Shown here piece after piece: positions 9,128 through 18,308 of a stretch of DNA of 64,000 bases. The notes under the pieces were generated by a model. It did not search any database. It was given only the letters and a program-made list of their open reading frames with translations, and was not told where the DNA came from. Each line of letters begins with the position of its first letter. Position 1 is the first letter of the stretch. The position numbers and the translations under genes were made by a program. The stretch lies in the NCBI GenBank assembly GCA_036502085.1, contig DASXZD010000019.1, positions 7,007-71,006 of the forward strand, read 5' to 3'. Source of the DNA: PALSA-505 sp036502085 (lineage in GTDB: Bacteria; Actinomycetota; Actinomycetes; Streptosporangiales; Streptosporangiaceae).

Positions 9128-9397
9128 CTACCTGCGCAGGCCCAGGCGCTCAATAAGCGCACGGTAACGGGTGATGTCGGTCTTCTGCAGGTACTTGAGC
9201 AGTCGCCTGCGCCGACCGACGAGCAACAGCAGCCCGCGACGGCTGTGATGGTCGTGCTTGTGCACCTTGAGGTGCTCGGTCAGGTCGCTAATCCGTCGGG
9301 TCAGCAGCGCGACTTGGACTTCCGGCGAACCGGTGTCACCCTCACTGGTTGCGTGCTGGCCGATGATCTCCGTCTTCACGGTCGTGTCAAGCGGCAC
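9128..9397 (-). CDS. rpsO: 30S ribosomal protein S15
   Basis: An 89-residue S15, the usual length. It binds the central domain of 16S rRNA early in 30S assembly. The family features are clear: HxxDHHSRRGLLLLVGRRRRLLKYL and the C-terminal ERLGLRR. It lies upstream of pnp on the same strand, the standard bacterial arrangement in which both genes are often regulated through the intergenic RNA. A gap of 197 bp separates it from the oxygenase-like gene upstream, enough for its own promoter. Confidence 0.98.
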   Translation of the reverse strand: MPLDTTVKTEIIGQHATSEGDTGSPEVQVALLTRRISDLTEHLKVHKHDHHSRRGLLLLVGRRRRLLKYLQKTDITRYRALIERLGLRR

Positions 9398-9594
9398 GTG
9401 GCTCCTTCGTCTGAATCGTCTCCTGCGCTGCCGATCCGGTATAGCCGCAGCTCAGGCAGAGAGGTGCTGGGGAAAACCCGGGGGACCTCATCATCTGCTG
9501 CATGAGGGCGCAGCAAACGCGGCTAACCACCCACCGGTAGCAACTCACGGTACCACGCGAGCCACCCCGTGTCGGCCACGCTAGAAGATCACCG

Positions 9595-10632
9595 CTAGTA
9601 GATCACCCGGCTGTCCGCGCTGACCCGCCTGGCCCGGGATTTTCGCAGGTCGCGGGTCACGCTCAGCCGCCGCAGCCACCGGTCCGTCCCGTCGAAGCGA
9701 GCCCGAAACGCCCGCCTGCCGTGCACCGCCCGGTAGTTATCGAGAACAAGTATCTCACCGGCCTGCAGCGCATATCCCCTGATGCTGGCATCAATGCCGG
9801 CCGAAAGCTGGCGGAAGGCATTCCTCGCCGCTTCGCCAACCCGGGTGAGATCCGTGTAGGAGGGATCGATGCGCAGGTACGGCTGGTCATCGGCCCCCGA
9901 CAGCACAGCCACCCGCGGCGGGCGCGCGTCGATCTCCGTCATCCACTCGTAGCAGCGCTCGGTCAGCTCGGCGGATCTCTGCTGCGGCCCGGCCGGCCAC
10001 CGGTGATACGGAAGGTGCGCGAGATCCGGCCTGATCGGGAAGATCGGCAGGCGCAGGATGTCCGTGACGTCGCTAGCCAGCGCGATCCCGTCCAGGCTGG
10101 CGTAGGTCGTCTCCACGCCGCCGGGGTTGCGCAGGCAGGCCAGGGCGACGTAGTCGGGCCGGAGTGGGTGGAACGCCTCCGCGGTCCGCCACGACAACGG
10201 CCGGCGGCTGCCGGAATCCAGCTGCTCTCCGGCGTGCTTCCTGATCGGCAGGACATCATGGATGAGATGGCCGTCCTGCTGCGTCGACCAGGCGATCGGC
10301 TCGCCGAGAATGCAGCCGCACAGAAACAAGAAGATATCCATGTCCAGCGTCGGCGAATATTCCACCGGGCGCGCCCAGTGTGATGGCGTGGGACCGATCT
10401 GGCGCCCGTCCACGGGGTAGCCGCCGATCACGCAGACCGCCGCCGTTTCGGCCAGCCGGAACGCGACCAGGAACTCTCGCAGGTCTCTCGGCAACTCGTG
10501 CGCGTAGGTCGTCACGACGGAAAGGAAACCGGGATCTTCCGTGGTCGAGTACTTATTAGAGATGCTTTCGACCAGCGATCTGATCGATGTTAAGTCTTCG
10601 CGGCCGATATCGTATCTGTGCATGGCTGACAC
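9595..10632 (-). CDS. Fe(II)/2-oxoglutarate oxygenase-like protein with altered metal site
   Basis: A 345-residue protein like the clavaminate synthase / arginine beta-hydroxylase (VioC, AsnO) group. Matching segments are AFHPLRPDYVALACLRNP, EILVLDNYRAVHGRRAF and RFDGTDRWLRR, which supply the distal His304 and the Arg region that binds 2-oxoglutarate. In the family the first ligands are in W-H-T-E; here the segment reads WRTAEAFHP (148-156), so the His and Glu ligands are replaced by Arg149 and Ala151. I read the codons directly and they are unambiguous. It may be a pseudoenzyme, or the site may be rebuilt. It starts at GTG 10632 after GGGAAAG. It is inserted between ribF and rpsO, with lower GC than its neighbours. 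Confidence 0.8.
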   Translation of the reverse strand: MSAMHRYDIGREDLTSIRSLVESISNKYSTTEDPGFLSVVTTYAHELPRDLREFLVAFRLAETAAVCVIGGYPVDGRQIGPTPSHWARPVEYSPTLDMDIFLFLCGCILGEPIAWSTQQDGHLIHDVLPIRKHAGEQLDSGSRRPLSWRTAEAFHPLRPDYVALACLRNPGGVETTYASLDGIALASDVTDILRLPIFPIRPDLAHLPYHRWPAGPQQRSAELTERCYEWMTEIDARPPRVAVLSGADDQPYLRIDPSYTDLTRVGEAARNAFRQLSAGIDASIRGYALQAGEILVLDNYRAVHGRRAFRARFDGTDRWLRRLSVTRDLRKSRARRVSADSRVIY

Positions 10633-10768
10633 ACCGTCTTTCCCGCATTTCCCCGTCGCACGGCGTGGGTATTCCCCTCGATCAGAATAGGCAGCGCCGC
10701 CGCCCCGAGTCCATGCAATCTGACCGGCAACGTTCCGGCAAAGTACGCACGCCGGGCCTTGCCCGCGG

Positions 10769-11734
10769 CTATTGCTCCGCGGGCGTGTCGCCAGACGTGA
10801 GCGACCGGGCCTGGTCTACATCGAGGTGCATCTGGGCGACGAGAGCGTCGACCGAGTCGAACTTGAGCGTGGCCCGCAGCCGCGCGGTGAAGTCGACAGC
10901 CACGTGCGCCCCGTACAGGTCGAGGTCGTCGCGGTCGAGGGCGTACGCCTCGACCGTCCGCTCCCCCGCCTCGAACGTCGGGTTGGTGCCGATCGAGATC
11001 GCGGCGGGCCAGCGCTCCCGCGCCGACCCGTCCAGGGCTAGGCTGGACAGCCAGCCCACGTACACCCCGTCGGCCGGGATCGCGGTGTGCGGCGGGCTCT
11101 CCACGTTCGCGGTCGGGAAGCCCAGCGCCCGGCCGCGCTGGGCGCCGCGGACGACGACGCCCTCCACCCGGTGCGGCCGGCCGAGCGCGCCGGCGGCCGC
11201 CGTCACGTCACCTTCGGCCAGCCGCCCCCTGATGTACGTCGAGGAGATTGTCACGCCGCCGGCCACCAGCAGCGGCACGCCGTCGGCGCTGAAGTCGTAC
11301 TTCTCGCCCAGCTGGCTGAGCAGCGCCACGTCGCCCGCCGCCTTGTGGCCGAACCTGAAGTTCGCGCCGACCACCACCCGGGCCGCGTGCAGCCGGTCGG
11401 CCAGCACCATCGCGACGAACTCGTCGGGGCCCAGCAGCGAGAACTCCAGGCTGAACGGCAGCACGCACACCGCGTCGACGCCGAGGCCGGCCAGCAGCTC
11501 GGTCCGCCGCCGCATGGTGCACAGGAACGGCGGATGGGTTCCCGGCCGCACTACCTCGTCCGGGTGCGGGTCGAAGGTGATCACCACGACCGGCAGCCGC
11601 ATCCGCTGCCCGGCCTCCAGGGCGCGGCTGACGATGCGCTGGTGACCGCGGTGCACGCCGTCGAACACGCCCGCCGTGACGACGCAGGCATCCCAGCCGT
11701 CTGGAACGTCGGCCAGCCCATGCCAGCGTTGCAT
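10769..11734 (-). CDS. ribF: bifunctional riboflavin kinase / FAD synthetase
   Basis: Makes FMN from riboflavin and then FAD. ATG 11734 is chosen over the longer frame because GGAGG lies 8 nt upstream and the protein then starts MQRWHGLADVP, as in homologues; length is 321 residues. The N-terminal adenylyltransferase has GVFDGVHRGHQ (HxGH-like site near residues 28-31). The C-terminal kinase has GRALGFPTANVE and the LYGAHVAVDF segment. It follows truB with a gap of about 125 bp in the conserved translation-factor block. Confidence 0.96.
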   Translation of the reverse strand: MQRWHGLADVPDGWDACVVTAGVFDGVHRGHQRIVSRALEAGQRMRLPVVVITFDPHPDEVVRPGTHPPFLCTMRRRTELLAGLGVDAVCVLPFSLEFSLLGPDEFVAMVLADRLHAARVVVGANFRFGHKAAGDVALLSQLGEKYDFSADGVPLLVAGGVTISSTYIRGRLAEGDVTAAAGALGRPHRVEGVVVRGAQRGRALGFPTANVESPPHTAIPADGVYVGWLSSLALDGSARERWPAAISIGTNPTFEAGERTVEAYALDRDDLDLYGAHVAVDFTARLRATLKFDSVDALVAQMHLDVDQARSLTSGDTPAEQ

Positions 11735-11859
11735 GCCGTGCACCTCCGCCTTCGTCTCGCCAGCTTCGTCGTCGCCAGCCCGAGCGGGCCCCGCCCCCAA
11801 GCCTGCCATGCGATCAGCCCCGCCCGAACCGGGGCCACCTGGACCCGTCCCCCGAGGCG

Positions 11860-12744
11860 TCAGGGCCAGAAGACGGCGAGCGGACGGGCTACGCCGCCCT
11901 CTTCGGCCAGCAGGGCCAGGAAAGTTCCATCAGGCCCGAACGCCGCAAGCGGGCCACCGCTCACGCCGCAAGCGGGCACCCGGCCGCCGTGTGAGAGCAG
12001 CGTGGCCTGGGCTTCGGTCACGTCGAGCCGCGCGAAGGCAGCCGCGGCCGCGGCCGCGAGCGGCAGCACGGTGAGCTCGTCGGCCAGCTGGTCGAGCGTG
12101 CGCGCCTGGTCCTCGCGGTACGGGCCGACCCTGGTGCGCCGCAGCCGGGTGAGGTGCCCGCCCACGCCCAGCGCGGCGCCGATGTCGCGGGCCAGCGCGC
12201 GGATGTAGGTGCCGCTGGAGCACGTTACCGACACGTCGGCGTCGAGCAGGCCACCCATCCGGCGGATGGCGTGCACGGTGAACTCGGTCACGGTCACGGT
12301 GCGCGGCTCGAGCTCGGGGGGCGCCCCCTCGCGGGTGAGCTTGTAGGCTCGCTGGCCGCCGACCTTGATCGCGCTCACCGCCGGCGGGACCTGCCGGTTC
12401 TCGCCGCGCAGGGCGGCGACCGCCGCCGCCAGGTCGTCGTCGCTGACCCGGCCGGCCGGGGTCGCGGCGACGATCCGCCCGTCGGCGTCGTCGGTGTCGG
12501 TGACCTGGCCGAGCCGGATGGTGGCCGCGTACTGCTTCTCGGTCAGCGCGAGGTGGCCGAGCAGCCTGGTGGCCTTCTCCACCCCGACCACCAGCACGCC
12601 GGTCGCCATCGGGTCCAGCGTGCCGGCGTGGCCGACCCGGCGTGTGCAGGCCAGCTTGCGGATCCGCGCCACCACGTCGTGCGAGGTCAGGCCGGCCGGC
12701 TTGTCCACGATGACCAGGCCACCCGGCTGCGGCGGCGGCTTCAC
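11860..12744 (-). CDS. truB: tRNA pseudouridine(55) synthase
   Basis: Isomerises U55 in the T-loop of tRNAs. At 294 residues it has normal length. The catalytic Asp44 is in HAGTLDPMATGVLVVG, preceded by VDKPAGLTSHDVV, and the second motif GTYIRALARDIG binds the substrate base. The C-terminal PUA-like region is shorter and more variable. The gene overlaps the rbfA stop by 4 bp (GTGA), so translation is probably coupled. The neighbours rbfA and infB are the usual bacterial context. Confidence 0.97.
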   Translation of the reverse strand: MKPPPQPGGLVIVDKPAGLTSHDVVARIRKLACTRRVGHAGTLDPMATGVLVVGVEKATRLLGHLALTEKQYAATIRLGQVTDTDDADGRIVAATPAGRVSDDDLAAAVAALRGENRQVPPAVSAIKVGGQRAYKLTREGAPPELEPRTVTVTEFTVHAIRRMGGLLDADVSVTCSSGTYIRALARDIGAALGVGGHLTRLRRTRVGPYREDQARTLDQLADELTVLPLAAAAAAAFARLDVTEAQATLLSHGGRVPACGVSGGPLAAFGPDGTFLALLAEEGGVARPLAVFWP

Positions 12745-13244
12745 GAGCGCGAGTATCCCGGGTCGCCGCCGGCCGGGTTGGCGTCGGCCGGCAGCTCTGA
12801 CTCGTCAGCGTCGTCGTCCTGCGCCGCGTCCGGCGACGGCTTGTACGGATCCGCGTCGCCGGCCGGCTCGGCGCCCTCCCGGCTGAGCGCCAGCGCCGCG
12901 TCGGCCTCCCGGGCGCGGATCACCAGCTCCTCGATGTGCTGGACGTTCTCCGGCACGGTGTCCGGCACGAACGCCAGCGACGGGGTGTGCCGCAGGCCGG
13001 TCTGGTGACCCACCTCCGACCGGATCAGGCCGGTGGCGCTGGCCAGCGCGGCCGCGGTGTCGGCCCGCTCCTGCGGGGTGCCGTAGACGGTGTAGAAGAC
13101 CGTCGCCTCCCGCAGGTCGTTGGTCAGCCTGGCCTCGGTCACCGTCACGAAGCCGAGCCGCGGATCTTTGATCCGCCGTTCCAGCATCTCGGCCACGATC
13201 TGCGCAATACGGTCAGCCAGCTTGCGTGCCCTGGCGGCGTCCAT
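12741..13244 (-). CDS. rbfA: ribosome-binding factor A
   Basis: A KH-fold protein that binds immature 30S subunits and helps 16S 5'-end maturation. The core DAARARKLADRIAQIVAEML, DPRLGFVTVTEARLTNDL and VFYTVYG matches the family. The last 40-50 residues form an acidic, Asp/Glu/Pro-rich extension (DAAQDDDADESELPADA), longer than in most RbfA proteins but common in actinobacteria. It lies 5 bp after the DUF503 gene. Confidence 0.96.
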   Translation of the reverse strand: MDAARARKLADRIAQIVAEMLERRIKDPRLGFVTVTEARLTNDLREATVFYTVYGTPQERADTAAALASATGLIRSEVGHQTGLRHTPSLAFVPDTVPENVQHIEELVIRAREADAALALSREGAEPAGDADPYKPSPDAAQDDDADESELPADANPAGGDPGYSRS

Positions 13245-13249
13245 CGCCC

Positions 13250-13546
13250 TCAGTCCTCCTCACCGAACAACCGCTGCCGCGCCGACAGCAGCTCGACCTC
13301 GGGGCGGGCGGCGACGAGCCGCTCGCATGCCATCAGCACCTCAGTGCAGTGCCCCGCCGTCGCGGCCACGACCGCCACTCCGATTTCCGTCCGCCGGTAA
13401 ACCTCCAGGTGGCCGGTCTCGGCCACCGCTGCGCCGGGAAAGCCCCTTCGCAGGTCGGCGATCAGCGGGCGGACCGCCGAGCGCTTCTGCTTCAGCGAGC
13501 GGACGTCGCCCAGCAGCACGTCGAGGGTCAGCGCGCCGACGTACAC
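13250..13546 (-). CDS. DUF503 family protein (YlxP-like)
   Basis: A 98-residue member of the DUF503/YlxP family, which sits between infB and rbfA in Gram-positive bacteria and is thought to have a ribosome-linked role. Family features are MYVGALTLDVLLGDVRSLKQKRS at the N-terminus (the ferredoxin-like first strand and helix) and ETGHLEVYRRTEIGVAVVA. The start is a GTG. Context strongly supports the identification; molecular function is unproven. Confidence 0.93.
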   Translation of the reverse strand: MYVGALTLDVLLGDVRSLKQKRSAVRPLIADLRRGFPGAAVAETGHLEVYRRTEIGVAVVAATAGHCTEVLMACERLVAARPEVELLSARQRLFGEED

Positions 13547-13565
13547 GACCGGCCGGCACTCAGGC

Positions 13566-16500
13566 TCAGCGGGCGCGTGGCTTCTCCCGCATCTCGAACG
13601 TCTCGATCACGTCCTCGATCTTGATGTCGTTGTAGCCGATGCCGATACCGCACTCGAAGCCGTCGCGGACCTCGGTCACGTCGTCCTTGAACCGGCGCAG
13701 CGAATCCACCGTGAGGTTGTCCGAGACGACCACGCCGTCGCGGATCAGGCGCGCCTTGCTGCCCCGGTTGATCGTGCCGGAGCGGACCAGCGAGCCCGCC
13801 ACGCTGCCGATCCTGGGCACCCGGAAGACTTCCCTGATCTCGGCCGTGCCGAGCTGGACTTCCTCGAACTCGGGCTTGAGCATGCCCCGCAGCGCGGCGT
13901 CGACCTCCTCGATGGCCTGGTAGATCACCGAGTAGTACCTGATGTCCACGCCCTCGCGCTGGGCCAGCTCGCCGGCCCGGCCCGCGGGCCTGACGTTGAA
14001 GCCGATGATCACGGCGTCCGACGCGATGGCCAGGTTCACGTCGTCCTGGGTGATGGCACCGACGCCGCGGCCGATCACCCGCAGGGCGACCTCCTCGCCG
14101 ACGTCGATCTTCACCAGGGCATCCTCGAGCGCCTCGACCGATCCGGAGACATCGCCCTTGACGATCAGGAGCAGCTCCTCCTTCTCGCCGTCCTTCAGCG
14201 CGGACTCCAGGTCCTCCAGCGTGACCCGGCGGCTGCGGCGGGCGAACTGCGCGCTGCGCTCCCGCGCCTCGCGGCGCTCGGCGATCTGCCGGGCCATCCG
14301 GTCGTCGGAGACGACGATGAAGCTGTCCCCGGCGCCCGGCACGGCGGTCAGGCCAAGCACCTGCACCGGCCGCGAGGGCGGCGCGTCCTTGGTGGGGTCG
14401 CCGTTCTCGTCGAGCAGCGCCCGCACCCGGCCGAACGCCTCGCCGCAGACGATCGAATCGCCGACGTGCAGCGTGCCGCGCTGCACGAGCACGGTGGCCA
14501 CCGGGCCGCGGCCGCGGTCCAGGTGTGCCTCGATCGCCACGCCCTGGCCGTCCTGGCTGGGGTTGGCCCGCAGGTCCAGCTCGGCGTCCGCGGTCAGCAC
14601 GATCGCCTCGAGCAGCCGGTCAATGCCGGTGCCCTCACGGGCGGAGACGTCCACGAACAGCGTCTGGCCGCCGAACTCCTCGGCCACCAGGCCGTACTCG
14701 GTGAGCTGGGCGCGCACCCGCTGCGGGTCGGCACCCTCCTTGTCGATCTTGTTGACCGCCACGACGATCGGCACGCCGGCCGCCTGCGCGTGGTTCAGCG
14801 CCTCGGTGGTCTGCGGCTTCACGCCGTCGTCGGCGGCAACCACGAGCACGACCAGGTCGGTGGTCTCCGCGCCGCGGGCCCGCATGGCGGTGAACGCCTC
14901 GTGGCCCGGCGTGTCGATGAACGTGATCTTGCGTTCCTGGCCGTCCACCTCGGCGGCGACCTGGTACGCGCCGATGTGCTGGGTGATGCCGCCGGCCTCG
15001 CGCGCGACCATGTTGGTGTTCCTGATCGCGTCGAGCAGCTTGGTCTTGCCGTGGTCGACATGGCCCATCACGGTGACGACCGGCGGGCGGGCCACCAGGT
15101 CGCTCTCGTCGCCCGAGTCCTCGCCGAAGTCGATGTCGAACGACTCCAGCAGCTCCTTGTCCTCTTCCTCCGGCGACACCACCTGCACGTGATAGTTCAG
15201 CTCGGCGCCGAGCAGCTGGAGCGTCTCGTCGTTGACCGACTGGGTCGCGGTGACCAGCTCGCCGAGGTGGAAGAGCACCTGCACCAGCGAGGCCGGGTTG
15301 GCGTTGATCTTGTCGGCGAAGTCGCTCAGCGACGCGCCGCGGGACAGCCGGATCACCTGCCCGTTGCCGCGCGCGATCTGCACGCCGCCGATGGCCGGCG
15401 CCTGCATGTTGTCGAACTCCTGGCGCCGCTGCTTCTTGGACTTGCGGCCGCGGGAAGGCCGGCCGCCGGGGCGGCCGAACGCGCCCTGCGTGCCGCTACG
15501 GCCGCGCCCGGCGCCGCCGGGCCGCGCGCCGCCGCCACCGCCGCCGGGGCGCGGGCCGCCGCCACCCGGGCCGCCGCCGCCGCCGGGACCGCGGCCACCG
15601 CCGCCAGGCGACGTGCCGACGCCGGGACCGCGGCCGCCGGGCCGCGCGCCTGAGCCGCCGCCGGGACCACCGCGGCCGCCGCCGGGACCGCCCGGGCCGC
15701 GGCCGCCGCCGGGACCACCGGGACCACCGGGACCGCCCGGGCCGCTGGGCCGCGGGCGCATGTTCATCGGGCTGGGCCGCGGGCCGCCTGGCCGCGGCAT
15801 GTCAGCCGGGCTGGGCCGGCCTGGGCCGCCGGATCCGCCGGGCCGCGGGCCGCCGGGGGCCGGGCCTGGCCTGCCGCCGGGCTGGCCGGGGCCGGCCGGG
15901 CTGGCCGCTCCGGGCTGCGCGGGACGGGCCGGGGCCGGCGTCGCGCCCATGCCGGTCGCGTTCGAGCTGAACGGGTTGTTGCCGGGCCGCGGGCCCGGCC
16001 GGGGGCCGCCGCGCGGGCCGGGACGAGCGCCCGGGGCGCCTGGGGCGCGGCCGGGGATCGGGTTCGTGCCGCCGGGCACCTGGCCCGGGGTGCTGCGGGC
16101 CGGCGCGCCGGGGGCTGCGCCGCCTGCCGGGCCCGCGGGCCGGGGCAACGTGCCGGCGCCGGCCGATCCGCCCGGACCGGTGCCCGTCTGGGCGGGACCG
16201 GGCTGCGCCGGGCCGGCCGGAGCCTGGCCACGCTGGCCGGCGCCGTCGCGGCCGGGGGTGGCCGGCCTGGGCGCGGGCTGGCCGGGGCCCGGAGCCGGGG
16301 ACGCCGGTCCCGCGCCGGGCTGGCCGAGGCCGGTCTGGTCCTGGGCCGGAGCCTGGGCGACCGGGCTGCCAGCGGCCGCGGCCACCGCGGGGGCCGGGGA
16401 CGCCGCCGGGACGGCAGGCGCGGGCGCGCTTGCCTGGCCCGGGCCTGGCCGGCCGTCGCGGGACGGCCCGGCCGGGGCTGCGGGCGCGGCCGGCTGGGCG

Positions 16501-16682
16501 CCGCCGGGGGCGGGCCGGCTTGCCTGCGCACCGAACGATTCCTTGAGCCTGCGTACGACCGGCGCCTCGATCGTCGAGGACGCTGAGCGCACGAACTCGC
16601 CCATTTCCGTGAGCTTGGCCATGACGGCCTTGCTCTCTACGCCAAATTCTTTCGCGAGCTCGTAAACCCGGACCTTCGCCAC
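13566..16682 (-). CDS. infB: translation initiation factor IF-2
   Basis: The GTPase that places initiator fMet-tRNA on the ribosome. At 1038 residues it is long because residues about 55-420 are almost only Gly, Pro, Ala and Arg, typical of high-GC actinomycetes. The N-terminal IF2 domain is present (KVRVYELAKEFGVESKAVM). The G domain has G1 GHVDHGKTKLLD, G3 DTPGHEAF and G4 NKID, followed by domains II-IV ending in GFECGIGIGYNDIKIEDVIE. It starts at GTG 16682. The Gly/Pro segment contains many short tandem duplications that probably vary in length between strains. Confidence 0.98.
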   Translation of the reverse strand: MAKVRVYELAKEFGVESKAVMAKLTEMGEFVRSASSTIEAPVVRRLKESFGAQASRPAPGGAQPAAPAAPAGPSRDGRPGPGQASAPAPAVPAASPAPAVAAAAGSPVAQAPAQDQTGLGQPGAGPASPAPGPGQPAPRPATPGRDGAGQRGQAPAGPAQPGPAQTGTGPGGSAGAGTLPRPAGPAGGAAPGAPARSTPGQVPGGTNPIPGRAPGAPGARPGPRGGPRPGPRPGNNPFSSNATGMGATPAPARPAQPGAASPAGPGQPGGRPGPAPGGPRPGGSGGPGRPSPADMPRPGGPRPSPMNMRPRPSGPGGPGGPGGPGGGRGPGGPGGGRGGPGGGSGARPGGRGPGVGTSPGGGGRGPGGGGGPGGGGPRPGGGGGGARPGGAGRGRSGTQGAFGRPGGRPSRGRKSKKQRRQEFDNMQAPAIGGVQIARGNGQVIRLSRGASLSDFADKINANPASLVQVLFHLGELVTATQSVNDETLQLLGAELNYHVQVVSPEEEDKELLESFDIDFGEDSGDESDLVARPPVVTVMGHVDHGKTKLLDAIRNTNMVAREAGGITQHIGAYQVAAEVDGQERKITFIDTPGHEAFTAMRARGAETTDLVVLVVAADDGVKPQTTEALNHAQAAGVPIVVAVNKIDKEGADPQRVRAQLTEYGLVAEEFGGQTLFVDVSAREGTGIDRLLEAIVLTADAELDLRANPSQDGQGVAIEAHLDRGRGPVATVLVQRGTLHVGDSIVCGEAFGRVRALLDENGDPTKDAPPSRPVQVLGLTAVPGAGDSFIVVSDDRMARQIAERREARERSAQFARRSRRVTLEDLESALKDGEKEELLLIVKGDVSGSVEALEDALVKIDVGEEVALRVIGRGVGAITQDDVNLAIASDAVIIGFNVRPAGRAGELAQREGVDIRYYSVIYQAIEEVDAALRGMLKPEFEEVQLGTAEIREVFRVPRIGSVAGSLVRSGTINRGSKARLIRDGVVVSDNLTVDSLRRFKDDVTEVRDGFECGIGIGYNDIKIEDVIETFEMREKPRAR

Positions 16683-16790
16683 TGCGCTCCCTCTACTCGG
16701 CCCGGTTCACCCGGACCAGCTACCCGGACCCGTTTCGTTTCGACCGGTCCGGAGCAGTGGATGCCCTGGGCCGGCGTTAGCTGACTGCGC

Positions 16791-17177
16791 TCATTGGTTT
16801 GAGCTCATCGCGCGTTCATCGCCGTCTAGACCCGCTTTCGCTGAGACGTTGCCGTCTGTCCGCATCATTTCGCCCGCATGGCCGGGGCTGTCCCCCTGGG
16901 TGCGGCTAGCTAGGTACTCGGCCAGCAGGGCGACGCCGAGCGCTCCCGGTGCCCGCAGCACCCGAGGGAACGCCCGACGACGCTGCGCTAGCTCGAAGCA
17001 GCCCTGGCTGGGATGCAGGTACGCTCCCCGGCCAGCCAGCCGCGCTCGGGGGTCAGGAACAACCTCATTCCCGGCCGCCACTAGGCGAAGCAAGTCGGAC
17101 TTGTCCGCACGCTCCCTGCACCCTACGCACGTGCGCACCACATCGGAGCGCATGCCTAGAAGAGACCGCACGGCCAT
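16791..17177 (-). CDS. ylxR: YlxR family RNA-binding protein (DUF448)
   Basis: A 128-residue YlxR protein. The core RTCVGCRERADKSDLLRLV with the CxxCR signature, then PDPRARLAGRGAYLHPSQGCFELAQRRRAFPR, matches DUF448. Family members are nucleic-acid binding; the Bacillus homologue has been linked to RNase P. The 35 or so C-terminal residues are variable and low in complexity. It lies between nusA (12 bp) and infB, the usual order. Confidence 0.93.
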   Translation of the reverse strand: MAVRSLLGMRSDVVRTCVGCRERADKSDLLRLVAAGNEVVPDPRARLAGRGAYLHPSQGCFELAQRRRAFPRVLRAPGALGVALLAEYLASRTQGDSPGHAGEMMRTDGNVSAKAGLDGDERAMSSNQ

Positions 17178-17189
17178 CTACCGGTAAGT

Positions 17190-18308
17190 CTACCGCGCCT
17201 GAGCGCCGGCAGCGCCGGCGGCCTGCCCCGGCCCGTCGGGACCAGAGCGCGGTCCGCCGGGGCCGGGACCGGCCGGGCCGGGCGCACCGCCGTCCGCTAC
17301 GGCCGCGGGCGCGGGCGCCGCGGGCCGGCCGGCCGGATCCTGGACCGCCATGTCCGACACGATGTCGATCTTCCAGCCGGTCAGCCGCGCCGCCAGCCTG
17401 GCGTTCTGGCCTTCCTTGCCGATCGCCAGCGACAGCTGGTAGTCGGGGACGATCACCCGGGCGATCCTGGCGTCCGGATCCACGATGTCCACGCGGGAGA
17501 CCCTGGCCGGCGACAGCGCGCTGCCGACGAAGCGCGCCGGATCCTCGGCGAAGTCGACAATGTCGATCTTCTCGCCGTGCAGTTCGGTCATCACGTTGCG
17601 GACCCGGCTGCCCATCGGCCCGATGCAGGCGCCCTTGGCGTTCACGCCCGGCTGGTTCGACTTGACCGCGATCTTGGTGCGGTGGCCGGCCTCGCGGGCG
17701 ATCGCGGCGATCTCCACGGCGCCGCTGGCCATCTCGGGCACCTCCAGCACGAACAGCTTCTTGACCAGGCCCGGATGCGTGCGGGACAGCGTGACCGAGG
17801 GCCCGCGATGCCCCTTGCGGACGTGCAGCACGAAGCAGCGCAGCCGCTCGCCGTGCACGTACCGCTCGCCGGGCACCTGCTCGGCGGCGGGCAGGATCGC
17901 CTCGATCTTGCCCAGGTCCACCAGCACCGCCCGCGGATCCTTGCCCTGCTGGATCACCCCGGCTACCACGTCGCCCTCGCGGCCGGCGTACTCGCCGAAG
18001 GTCAGCTCGTCTTCGGCGTCCCGCAGCCGCTGCAGGATCACCTGCCGGGCGGTGGTGGCCGCGATCCGGCCGAATCCGTCCGGCGTGTCGTCGTACTCGC
18101 CGATGACCGCACCGTCCTCGCCGGCCGTCGAGGCCCAGACGGTGACGTGACCGCTCCCCCGGTCGACCTGGACGCGGGCGGTCGTCGCCGCGCCCTCGGT
18201 CTTGTGGTACGCGACCAGAAGGGCGTCCTCGATCGCCTTGATGGCGAGCTCCATCGAGATGTCCTTCTCGCTCTCCAGGCTGCGCAGGACACTCAGGTCA
18301 ATATCCAC
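17190..18308 (-). CDS. nusA: transcription termination/antitermination factor NusA
   Basis: Binds RNA polymerase and nascent RNA to control pausing, termination and rRNA antitermination. The open frame runs back to 18698, but GTG 18308 is the credible start: it gives VDIDLSVLRSLESEKDIS and overlaps the rimP stop by 11 nt. The 372 residues hold the N-terminal polymerase-binding domain, an S1 domain (YAGREGDVVAGVIQQ), KH1 (GPMGSRVRNVMTELHGEKID) and KH2 (AIGKEGQNARLAARLTG). The C-terminal acidic repeats of enteric NusA are absent, as in other actinobacteria. An Ala/Gly/Pro tail follows KH2. Confidence 0.96.
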   Translation of the reverse strand: MDIDLSVLRSLESEKDISMELAIKAIEDALLVAYHKTEGAATTARVQVDRGSGHVTVWASTAGEDGAVIGEYDDTPDGFGRIAATTARQVILQRLRDAEDELTFGEYAGREGDVVAGVIQQGKDPRAVLVDLGKIEAILPAAEQVPGERYVHGERLRCFVLHVRKGHRGPSVTLSRTHPGLVKKLFVLEVPEMASGAVEIAAIAREAGHRTKIAVKSNQPGVNAKGACIGPMGSRVRNVMTELHGEKIDIVDFAEDPARFVGSALSPARVSRVDIVDPDARIARVIVPDYQLSLAIGKEGQNARLAARLTGWKIDIVSDMAVQDPAGRPAAPAPAAVADGGAPGPAGPGPGGPRSGPDGPGQAAGAAGAQAR

